Positions 31,067 through 41,100 of a DNA stretch of 64,000 bases are shown here, piece by piece. The notes under the pieces are model-generated. The model was not told the origin of the DNA, did no database searches, and saw only the letters and a program-made list of their open reading frames with translations. Numbering within the stretch: position 1 is the stretch's first letter; each line of letters begins with the position of its first letter. Both the position numbers and the translations under genes were made by a program. The DNA is from Blepharisma stoltei (taxonomy: Eukaryota > Ciliophora > Heterotrichea > Heterotrichida > Blepharismidae): assembly GCA_914767885.1 (NCBI GenBank), contig CAJZBQ010000046.1:986685-1050684 (forward strand), in the 5' to 3' direction.

Positions 31067-33641
31067 TTAAGTAAAAGTAAAACCTTGGTTCCCCTCACAA
31101 TACCTCTTCAGTAAATCTGAGCAAAATACTTTCATGAACTGCTCATTCTGTCCCCTAAGATCTTTAAATACAAAGTAGCAGTTTTCCAAAGCTTCACGGA
31201 GATCCGAACTATTCAGCGCACTATAAGTCTCTTCTGGAATATCAAGCTGATTTTGTATAGAAAATTCAAAGCAAATTTGGCAAAATCCGAGGCTCGCTTT
31301 CAGCAAATCAACATCGTAAATCGCTTGGATTCCCAACTTCAGCCACATAGGGACATTATTTATAACCTCTTGATAAAAGCTTATAAGTCTTTCTCCTTTT
31401 TTCCTGAGGATCCTAAGCAAACATATAATTAATATGGCGGGTGGCGACAAAATATGTCCTTACCGACGACGCACCACTGTGGGCATCAAATGGCTTTATA
31501 ACCTAAACCAAGGCTCAGACCCTTTGATCTAATCCTAAGCACACTGTATAGCTGCTGCATGTGGTGGATGACTTTGGGAGTCAGCTGGTTGTCATTTCAG
31601 TCCAATTATTAGTTATCCAGATGGATTTTGGGTCACAGGTCTTTTCCCTGCCAATTCCAGGACCATGGCTCTTTTTTCCTGAGTGTCACCCTTCCTCAAG
31701 GTGGCCAAGAGGAGGTATTGGGCTATCCTTTACCTTCATAGCATCTGCAAGACGTACAGCACCTAGGGGTCTTTCTAACCCATCAAAACTAAGGGACATA
31801 GTGCGAGCCCTTAGACCTGGGAGTAGACTGCTGTTGATGGGGGTTCGGGGGTAACAGATATAACCTGGCAAGCAAGATCCGGTGGCCGCAAGCGTGCGGA
31901 GACATCAAATCTGCTAAACCATAAGACTGTTTAATTTAATTTAGCAAATATTTTGATGATTGGACTTCACAGATATTGTACAGTGCAATTCCAGCTTCAG
32001 CTTTAATATCTCCTGCGTCGTTATCGAGAAGCCATATTAATAAATCAAGGATTTCGTTGCTTAAATTTGAACTCATTAGTATATCAATATATTCTCTGGG
32101 GCATGAAACGATATTTGAAATAAGCCATGCTGTTTCTCTTTGGATTTGGCTGCTCTCAGTGCTCAGAAATTGTATAGTAAATTACGTTTAATGAAGCTTT
32201 TTTTCTATAAATAAATTTGCCTAGCAAGATCTAAGCCAATTTATAGTGAAATAGTATATCAATAACTCAATAAAATTCCTATTAAAAAGATAGTCTATAT
32301 AAGGATAATATAAAAACGCATTCCCAAAGATCCTCAATATCGGGATTATCAATTTCGGGTCATTTGCTGAGCTTAATATCAAGAAAAATCTTGAAATATT
32401 TTCTTCTTTAAAAATCTGCTGAAAAGCTTCTGGAGATGTGTTATTTGTAAGAAGTGACAAGAACCATAAAGCTTCTATACACTGATCAGAGTTTGGGTCT
32501 CTCTGAGTCAAGTCTAAAACTGGGAAAATCACTCCATTTTCCACAAAAAGAGAAATATCAGGATTTGACCCTCTTATCAAATTACGGGTAATCGTTAAAT
32601 ATCATCCAATGATAATTTACAGTCACTTTTATAGGAAAAATACTAAAATTTAGTCCTTTTTTATTTTACCCAAATTACAAAGTGTCCAGCAAGTAATCGC
32701 GCTCAAACTTGGGATTTTAAACTGTAAAAGCGCTGAAATTCCTTTCACCAAGCCACAAACCTGCCGAATCCCATTTCTCAAATCAAAAGAATCAGCTGCT
32801 AAGTTTCCTAATACCCAACAAGCCTGCTCAGCTAGCATTTTATTGACCGGGTTAATGATAAAAGCACTGATAGCTGGGATAAGCTTGGAGATCTCCATAA
32901 ATCTTAAACTCACACGGTGCCTAATCCACAACGATTTTTTTTTTACCTTTTTTTTTTGCCTATTTTTTTTTGCCAATATTTTTGGGCCTATTTTCTTAGC
33001 TTATTTTGGGCCTTTTTTTGTCACTATTTATTTTGATCTATTTTTTCCTTATATATCTTTAATCTTTTTAATTCATTTGCTGTTAGGCCAAAAAAATAGG
33101 CAAAAAAAATAGGTGAAAAAGCAAGCCAAAATAAGTGAAGATTCCAAAAAGTATAAGCAAAAAAAAAAAGATGAGAAAAAAGGAGGTAAAAAAAGTCTTC
33201 ATAGTGTAAGCATAGTGTGAAGGAATCCCCCATAATCAAATACGAAGGACCCAATGCTAAGTTTGTAAGGCACCAGGATACTTCAAAAGCAAGCTCTGAT
33301 TGTGGATTGTTAAGCCCTGGGGTGAGTATTTCTATGATATTCGGGCACATCTGCACCAGCTTATTGAAGTCGAATTTCTGATATGAAAGCAGCTTGCGGA
33401 GGTTTTTCACTGTTGAGACCTTGCTTATATCAAGCTCATTGAGAACTTTGTCAAGCGAAAGATTGCAACTTGGCGAGGTCGTTTGTTTGAGTCTTTTATA
33501 TCTGATTGATTCTTGCCGCTTTTGTTTCCGGAGCGTCACTACAGCTTGAGATCTTTGTGTAGAAAATTCATTTGCAGATTTCGCTAGTCCTGTGTCCATG
33601 AAAGTGACTTTCCGGTGCTCGAAAGTGATTTCGCGGTCCAT
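31067..33641 (-). CDS. KPNA: Importin-alpha (karyopherin alpha), split by four inserts
   Basis: The model is complement(join(31067..31421,31949..32174,32244..32584,32678..32923,33235..33641)), 1,575 nt, 524 residues, the normal family size. It is the adaptor that binds nuclear localisation signals and importin-beta. The N-terminus has a basic IBB-like segment (L-R-K-Q-K-R-Q-E and R-Y-K-R-L-K). Armadillo repeats follow with the NLS-contacting W-x-x-x-N pairs: W-C-L-T-N-L-A, W-V-L-G-N-L-A, W-T-L-C-N-L, W-L-I-S-N-I-V. The joins recover conserved text, for example W-T-L-C-N-L-I-R-G and Y-F-T-I-Q-F-L. No intron was seen. The retroposon at 31422-31948 has its best frame-restoring join at AGCAAA, not at a TA. 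Confidence 0.93.
31422..31948 (+). mobile_element. Retroposon insertion in importin-alpha
   Basis: AGCAAA flanks it (31416-31421, 31943-31948), within a longer imperfect match. It starts TATAATTAATATGGCGG, like the copies at 4884 and 11052, and ends TTTAATTTAATTT. The interior is GC-richer than the gene. Removal of 527 bp gives K-Y-L-L-R-I-L-R-K-K-G. Confidence 0.78.
32175..32243. other. 69-bp insert in importin-alpha, TATAGT repeats
   Basis: TATAGT at 32173 and 32242. Removal joins Y-Y-F-T to I-Q-F-L-S-T-E-S. TA-bounded. Confidence 0.8.
32585..32677. other. 93-bp insert in importin-alpha, CAAATTAC repeats
   Basis: CAAATTAC occurs at 32578 and 32671 with TA inside the repeat. Removal restores the armadillo motif W-T-L-C-N-L-I-R-G. 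Confidence 0.82.
32924..33234. other. 311-bp insert in importin-alpha with long A- and T-tracts
   Basis: TA at 32922 and 33233. The interior is unusual: pyrimidine-rich blocks (TTTTTTTTTTGCC, GGGCCTATTTT) on one side and matching purine-rich blocks on the other, so it can fold on itself. Removal gives P-S-Y-L-I-R-H-R-V. Confidence 0.8.
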
Positions 33642-34698
33642 TTGCAAATTAAATTGAATATGGGTTACTATTGGTATTTTAATAGAAAATGAATTTATTG
33701 AAATCCATTAGCGAAGAAATAAATTTAAATAATAAACGCGTTTTTGGCTAATATTAACGGTATTTTTAAAAAATTAATAATTTTGGTAGGAATTATTAGG
33801 TTATTAATATAAATAATTCCATACGCCAGTTAAAGACTTTGCAGCAGAGCTCTTCTTCAGATATCAGATCCAAGCCTTTATCAATGGCTTTGCGAGTTTT
33901 TAAGGATTATAGTGTGCAATGATGAGAGGGATGAGCACTTTGCTCATCTATCGAAGGAGTCTCGGAAATTATACTTACTCCCTTCTATCAGATTCTAGAT
34001 GTTTTTGCATGTATTGAGAGAAATTATATGCCTTTGCCAAAGTTTTTTATTAAAATTCAATTTTGCAAATATTTGAAATTAAATTTACATTTGAGATGAA
34101 AAATTAAAATTATTCGAATTAGTTCGATATCTCATGATAGGATAAAACAAATATTTTTTGAAAATTTATTGCTTATATTAATTTCTGAAAAAAGTAATAT
34201 TTAATCATTTAGGTCCATTTATTATTCACTAAAACAAAAAAAATAAAATTAAATATGAAAAAAGCTTGGCAATTTATTTAAGCAGGCGATTACATTTAAT
34301 ATTTTTATTTTTATTATTAGGATTATTCTTTATCAAGAGCTGGCAATAAAATTTTATACTTATTTACCAAGAATAGCCCACTAAGGAGTATTTTTTGGTT
34401 GGCCGGACAATTTGTATGCCATATTTTCTAGCTAACCAAATTTAAGCATGGCGAACTACTTAGTGGGCTATTCTTAGCAAAAAGGTATAATAAATAATTA
34501 AAACATTTTGATGAATTTATTATTTTTCACATACACCAAGCTAAATATATAAGCTCAAATTAGTTCTCTCTTTTTACAACCTTTAAATATTGCATATTCT
34601 TCTATATGATTCATTATTAATTTAGTATGTAAGATTTCTGTTTAAATCAGCATTTAATCCTAAGCTTAACAGAATATGCAAAATCTATTCACAATAAA
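33642..34698. other. Intergenic between divergent importin-alpha and PKA-R genes; one inverted-repeat element
   Basis: About 1 kb. The element at 34357-34489 is the only recognised structure. A GC-richer patch at 33845-33960 has no supported ORF. Confidence 0.5.
34357..34489. mobile_element. Inverted-repeat element family 3, short copy (133 bp)
   Basis: The ends are TATACTTATTTACCAAG and, reverse-complemented, TATACCTTTTTGCTAAG. Both are followed by AATAGCCCACTAAG. It shares the GAATAGCCCACTA block with the element at 53693. Confidence 0.75.
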
Positions 34699-37212
34699 AT
34701 GAATTCCCATAAAGAGTACATTCAACATACTCTTAACCCGTTCCTCCAAGAAATTGTTGCAGCTCTAATTGAGACCAAACCAGAAGATCCTTCACAATTC
34801 ATGACCAAATGGCTTCAAGGCCGCTTAGGGCTGCATGATCAGCCTTCAGAAAAAGAAGAACTGAGAATGCTAAGACAAGAAGTCGCAAGGCTAAAATCAA
34901 CTCAAAACGTCGGGTCAGAAGGCGAAGAAAGCGAAATTTCTGAAGGAGAAGCAATAGAAGAAGACCTAGCCGAAAAAAGTAGGAGAAAATCTCACCGAAG
35001 TGCAGTTTCAGCTGAAGTCTATGGGAGCTGGAACAAAAAAGAAGACTTTGTCCCAAGAGTCATTGAAAAAATGCATGAACAAAAAGCAAGGATTGTGGAG
35101 AGACTTGGCCGAGCTTTTATGTTTACTCCATCAAATAATTTCGGCCCATTTAGAATTTTCTTGTGTTTTAAATCTTAAACGATTAATTTTTTCATCAAAA
35201 TCTCAGAAAAATATGAACCATAATATGACTAGCAAGGTCAACATGGCTACTTTTATTTACTCCTCCCTTCATGAGCAAACAAAATAATTTTTGTTAATTT
35301 TTTTTATAAAAAAATTATATGGTAAATTTTTTTACGAATTTAAAAATACCAATTTAACACAAATCTTAATTTAATTTGTAAAATTTATTTTTAAAATACA
35401 ATTGTTTAAAATTAACTGAATTAGTTAGAAATTTAATTATACTAATTATCATTTATATGTCTAAATTTTTGTTCGCTCATGGAGGGTGGTTTTTACCTAA
35501 AAAGGGATTTTCCAATTGTTTTGCTCTCTCACAGAAGGGAGGAGTTAGGCTATTTTTTCTTTAGGTGAGTATTTGCCCAGCTGACAAAGAGCTTTTTATC
35601 AAGCCAAATTCTACCATTGGGCTATCGGACCCCGGCCTCCTGAGGTACGACGGCTGCTAGATGGACCAGCATCAAGGCATATGAACAAGACTGAGTAGTG
35701 TAAGCAACCCGAGTCTTTGCGTGATTTAAAGTCGGCAGAGAGGCGAACGTCTAAGGCAAGATGGAAGCAATTCTGCAGCTAATCGAACTCCAACAGAGGA
35801 GATGCAAGTTAACTGGATAATCAGATCGAATATGGGCGTTCTTCCGTTGACAACACGGCAAAAAAGTGAGATAATCGCCTTGTCATAGCTAGGTGTGGTA
35901 ACAACGGCCTCAAAGCCTAGCGTGGTGAGTTTTAGCTCCACCATAAAATGTTCTTATGAGCATCCTAAACCTTTTCAGCAAATCTAACATACTTTAAAAA
36001 ATCATGCAAAATTATTATCACTAATTCGATATGAGGAGCTAGCGCTTTTGACGAAAGAGAAAAAGAGATTGTTGTCAATGCTATGGATGAGTGCATCTTT
36101 CGCAATGGCGACACTGTAATTAACCAAGGAGAAGACGGAAACGAGCTGTTCGTCGTCGACTCCGGCACGCTAAAATGCTACAAAAATATCCATGGTGAAA
36201 ATAAATTCCTAAAAGACTATTTTCCAGGCGAAGCCTTTGGAGAGCTCGCTTTACTTTATAACGCCCCACGCGCAGCTACCATCATAGCCTCAAGTGACTG
36301 CGTCTTGTGATCTTTAGACCGCGAGTGCTTCAACCACATCGTAAAAGGTTCCGCAATTCGTAAGCGAGAGCGCTATGAAGCCTTTTTATCAAGGGTCGAA
36401 ATCCTAGGCTCAATGGATCCTTATGAGAGATCCCAGCTTGCTGACGCTTTTATTTCTGCGGAATATGAAGAAGGAAGCTATGTCATTAAAGAAGGCGAAC
36501 AAGGAGACGTGTTTTATATAATTGAAGAAGGTTCAGCAGTTGCAACAAAAACAATAGTCCATGGCCGGGCTCCTGAAGAGGTCAAACAATATGGCCCTGG
36601 AGACTACTTTGGAGAGCTGGCTTTGATCAGAAATGAGCCAAGGGCGGCCAATGTGATTGCGACTTCTCGCTTGAGGTGTGTGTCACTTGAAGGCATATTC
36701 ATAAAATGGAATCATAGGAATAGTTCTCTCAAAAAACTTTTAGGATGGGCTCAGCTTTCCAGTAAATCTTTATCCAGCTACACCAGGATGGTCCGACACA
36801 TGGTGGTCCAGCTTTCTGAATAAAAGATAGCGAGTGCAAGTCCTCATCTGTGAAGAGCAATACACAGTGAAAGGCTTGATCGGACTTGCAAGCAAGCGGT
36901 GAAGTGATAATGAAGATGAATGAGGCCTTCGGGCCTACCAGGAGCACTTCTATAATCTTAATTAAGTTAAGTTATAACACACCTGCTATAAAGGGTGATC
37001 AGAAATGGCTTGTGATTTCACCAACTGGAGTCGAAAGGGTGGCCCAGGCATGCATAAATCGGCATGTTGAAGTGGAATAGCACGTAAAAAATTAATTTAG
37101 CAAGTAAGCGTCACTTGACAGACACTCTTTTAAAAGAATGCTCGGACCTCTTGAAGAAATCTTGAAGAGAAATGCAAAACACTACGAAGAGATAATCGCC
37201 ATGAAGAGATAA
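34699..37212 (+). CDS. cAMP-dependent protein kinase regulatory subunit, split by two inserts
   Basis: The model is join(34699..35125,36042..36690,37119..37212), 1,170 nt, 389 residues, the usual R-subunit size. An RII-type dimerisation/docking helix pair (about 1-40) precedes an inhibitor segment R-R-K-S-H-R-S-A-V-S-A-E, a candidate pseudosubstrate. Two cyclic-nucleotide domains have intact phosphate-binding cassettes with the cAMP-contacting Glu and Arg: F-G-E-L-A-L-L-Y-N-A-P-R-A-A and F-G-E-L-A-L-I-R-N-E-P-R-A-A. The first insert breaks F-M-F/S-A-F-D-E-K. The second replaces the true tail S-F-K-R-M-L-G-P-L-E-E-I-L-K-R-N by a false one. Removal restores both. W is TGA at V-L-W-S-L-D. Confidence 0.94.
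35126..36041. mobile_element. Composite 916-bp insert in PKA-R (MITE plus GC-rich repeat)
   Basis: TA at 35124 and 36040 gives exact restoration. Inside are a family 1 MITE (35260-35547) and a GC-rich block (about 35560-35950) resembling the retroposon class, with AT-rich sequence at both edges. The outer unit therefore looks like one insert that took later insertions. Confidence 0.85.
35260..35547. mobile_element. MITE family 1, shortened copy inside the composite insert
   Basis: TTACTCCTCCCTTCATGAG at the left and CTCACAGAAGGGAGGAGTTA at the right. The interior is shared with the copy at 18284. Confidence 0.78.
36691..37118 (+). mobile_element. Retroposon insertion near the PKA-R 3' end
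   Basis: GTCACTTGA is duplicated (36682-36690, 37110-37118). It contains a CTTAATTAAGTTAAGTTA tail-like run at about 36958, followed by 140 bp more, so it may be two events. Removal restores V-S-L-D-R-H-S-F-K-R. Confidence 0.75.
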
Positions 37213-37224
37213 AAATAATTCTTA

Positions 37225-37606
37225 CTCCCAACCTCTGTGAGTGAACAAAACCATTGGAAAAATCGCTATTTTTTGCCCAAAAACCCACCCTCCGTTAGTG
37301 AATAAAAATATTTTTAATCAAAAAAATTTTTTATGAAAAAAAAACTGATATATAAGTGATAATTAGTATAATGAAAAATCTCGAGCTAATGTGTTTAATT
37401 TTAAACAAATTGCGTTTTAAAACATAAATTTTATAAATTAAATTAATCTTTGCTTTCCAATTTTTGTAAATTATGATTTTTTTTAAAAATTTCGAAAAAA
37501 AAAATATTTTTATAAAATTTATATATAAATTTTTCTAAAAAATCAAATTAGCACCTCTCCGTAAGTGAACAAAATTTGTTTGTCCACTCACAGAGGGGGG
37601 GAGTTA
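37225..37606. mobile_element. MITE family 1, near full-length (382 bp)
   Basis: TA-bounded, 12 bp after the PKA-R stop and 75 bp before DPY30. Termini CTCCCAACCTCTGTGAG and CTCACAGAGGGGGGGAG. Intergenic. Confidence 0.85.
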
Positions 37607-37681
37607 GTTAATTTTCTGAAATTTATATAACTGGAATTAAGTTGGATAATACCCCTTTTGAAATTATTATTTTCAAGCGAA

Positions 37682-37858
37682 ATGGATAAAAAGGCTGAAG
37701 CAAACCAAAGCATGCAATCCCTGCCTATAAGATCGTATCTTGACCAAACTGTGGTACCTGTGCTACTTCAAGGACTTTCAGAGCTAGCCAAGGAAAGACC
37801 GGCAAACCCTATTGAATGGCTCGGACATTACCTATTGAAAAGTTCTGAACGGCAGTAA
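37682..37858 (+). CDS. DPY30: DPY30-domain protein
   Basis: 58 residues, almost only the Dpy-30 motif: [14 protein letters not shown] (about 19-32), then [13 protein letters not shown]. The motif forms an X-type four-helix dimer that docks amphipathic helices. In most eukaryotes it serves the COMPASS/MLL histone H3K4 methyltransferase; in cilia related domains occur in radial spoke and PKA-anchoring complexes. The neighbouring PKA regulatory subunit has a related docking fold, but this adjacency may be chance. No intron. The ATG follows the MITE by 75 bp. Confidence 0.92.
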   Translation: MDKKAEANQSMQSLPIRSYLDQTVVPVLLQGLSELAKERPANPIEWLGHYLLKSSERQ

Positions 37859-38150
37859 TAGCATAACAATTCTTACTTTAAGAAGTTTTTGCATATCTTT
37901 AAATAATTCTTGTTTTTATCTGAATGATCTGCATAAACTGTAAGGAGTTTCTTATCTCTTCAAAGGAGTTACTGGCATTTGATTATTTCAAGCTGAAAAT
38001 AGTAATTGAATATTTAGCAGATAATAAAATCTTGGTTTTTGAGGCAGAAATTCTGCCTTTATGTCTTTGCTTGCTCTGCATTTTAGCTGCTTTAGAATTT
38101 TTCAAAACTAGGATTAGCATTAAATTGCAGTTTTAATATAAATAAATCTA

Positions 38151-41100
38151 TTAGCTAATAATTAGGCAAGCCAAATAGCCTTAGTTCTTAGTTAAGAATA
38201 TAGAAAAGCTCCCTGTGATACTAAGAGAGGTTTCATTTCCATTTTCCTTTGCGGCTGCCTGCCCTCTGCCTATTGGCTATGCTCCTCCACAAATGGGCTC
38301 CCACACTAGCTAGAGTGTAGCTGGATGGATCACCGAGTCAACTTCCGTAATATTCTAAAAACATATTTCCTTGGCGACGTATTTACCAAGACGGAACTTG
38401 AAGCCAGGGCAAAAATATCGGTATCGCACTAAGAAATTGCCAGATTGATCCTAAGGTTTCTACTGTCGCTTTACACCCAAGTATTCATGCCCCTAGGTAA
38501 AACCTTGATCTGAAATGAGCTGCGTCAGCTTAGTCAGACTTTGCGCTTCACAAAGCCAAATAAGACCCTGCCGGATACAAATCACCGAATTCATCCTCCC
38601 CTCAACATAATCCTTAGGCTTACCCCAGCTGCAGGTGCTAAGAGTTTGGTTAGTTCGCCACACCAATTTAATTTACATGCAAGCCAAAAGGCCAATCGTC
38701 AATATCCATCCGCCACTTGTTGTCCTGTTCTTCATTTTCGCATAAACATGGGCCACTCCCGAGTAGTCATCCCCTTCAATACAAGAAGGCCACAGCGGAT
38801 AACTGCTGCAAGCCGTAAAATAGCAATAATAAGTCGTCCCAGGCGACAGATTGCCAATATAAAAATTCATAGGAGTGTTTTCATACGTATCTATACAATG
38901 ATAAATCGTCGAGTTAGTGTTATTAGTAGTCAAACCTACAAGGACCTGTGAAGCCAATGTTGCAGGAGACTTGCTTGTCGCACACATAAAGCAAGTAATC
39001 CCATCTGTGTCTGTTGTCGCTGTAAAGAAGGCAGAAGTATCAGTGACTCCCAAGGTGGATGGGGCAATGCTCCATTGAGGAATTTCATCAGAAGTAATTG
39101 CAAAACTGGAAAACGTAGGAGCTGAGCCTACTAAAGACTGAACTGCAGCTTTGGCGAGGGATGACTGAGAATTCATCTGAAGGATCATTGCAGAGGTGTA
39201 TTGGGGTTTGGACCTATCAAAAAGCACTGTATAATTAAACAGTGTCCCAGGTTTATATTTGCTGGTTGTCACAATTTGATCGTAAAGCCATAGAGGATTG
39301 ATACCCATATACTGAGCCAAAATCAGTCGAATCCCATCAGCGTATTTTGATGCTATATTTCCTGAAAAATAAACAGTGAATTTATAGATAGTAGGAAGCG
39401 AGCTTGTAGTAAAGTTTTTAGAAGCCGCCTGGAGTAAGGTTGTATTTATTACTCTGTTATCAATATAAGTAGTCAGAGTATAACTAGTTCCTCCAAACAG
39501 CCAGTCAAAATCTAGCGTTATAGGGTTGTTTTGGTATATAGGGACTGCTTCGTAATAAGGAGTTTCGCAGTGGTCTGCGTATTTTCTTCGCATAAATGCG
39601 ACAATATCGTCATCCACATTATTCATAGGATTTACTTCAGTATTAGAATAGTCTCGTTTTAATTGTTCATTTAGCGATGGATTATTATCAGAATAAATCA
39701 AATCAGAAGTAATTGTTTTTAGCTCGTCAAAAGTAGGAATTGGCGTCTGTGCACATGATAGGTACCAGTAAAGCAGACCTGTTTGGGAAGGGCCTACAGT
39801 AACTACAGCTTCAGTCCCACTGATTACTTTGGCTGTGAGGGTGGCGATAGGAGAAGATCCAGATGATCCAGACGTAATTTTCAGTGTTTTTGATTCAGGC
39901 TGCAAGAATATGGCTGCATCAGTTCCTGTCAACGTGAAAACCAGTTTTGGTGATTTCTGTGAGGTATCATAACTTTTATCAACTTTAATTTCAAAATATA
40001 AAGTCTGGATATCAGGGAGGAATGCTAAAGAAGTCGGATAGACAGATATACCAGTTGAGCTTTCAAAGGCAAGGCTAACAGAAATATCGGTAGCAGGGGC
40101 TGCTGGAATTGAGACCTTTATTGGGATACTTGTGTAACCTATATATAGCATTGGGATAGTATCAACAGAGATCATATACATTTTGGAGATCCCATCAGTC
40201 ACTTCTACTAATAGATTATAAGGTGCGACATATTGGCTATTTTCAATACCGTCTTGTACAACCTCAGCTGTGCTCCAATCTACATAATAAAGTCCTGCTG
40301 CTGTTGCACTTGAAGCTGATACTCTGAAATTGATTTCATTAACCATCTGATAAATAGTAAATTCGTGTATCGACGAAGTCAGCTTTATCCCGCCATTATC
40401 CAATGTCTGTGCATTTATTGTAGGTGTCAAAACTACTTTTTGAGATACGCATGGCCAGCTTCCAGTGCTTATCACTAAATCACTGCTTTGTGACCCTGAA
40501 TATACCACAACTCTATTAGTCATTAGCATTGGGCTGTAGTTATTGATGCTCAAAGGATAATAACTCCTGGTGAACCCTAAATAAGCTGAATTCAGTAATC
40601 CGTAGCTTTTGCCAATAATGCTTAAATTTGTGTTATCGTAGACCAAAACTTCAAATCTTGTCGTCCAGAAGTCATAGTCTGAAAAAGTGGTATAGTCAGT
40701 CATATCTCAGTAGCTTGAGGTAACTCTTGGAAGACCATATTCGGGGTTAGGAATGGAGGATAAAGTGACTGAAATTCGGTAATTCGATTTTATTTGTTGG
40801 GAGGTAGACGAGGGGATTTCGACTTCAAAATAATTGTAGCTTGCTTGACAGCTGGTAGTTGGGTTCCAGGAAACAGCTTTGGTAGAATCTGTGTCTGTTG
40901 TGCCGGATTCGTCATAGTATACACAGCTGCAGGTAGCTGCCTGGCTTCCTCTAGAGTAATATAGCGAATATTGGTCTGGGAAGTTGATATAGAAGGAATA
41001 TTGAGATGTAAAAGTCCCTGAAGTATAGAAATCAAAGGTGTAGTCTGTGGTTTCTAATAACTCACTATCTGCTACACTTACTCCTTTTAAGGTCAAAACA

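Noticed and set aside
37924-38136. Plus-strand ORF of 70 residues with a hydrophobic stretch
   Set aside because: It lies between DPY30 and the retroposon, has no family match or conserved context, and AT-rich DNA yields such ORFs by chance.
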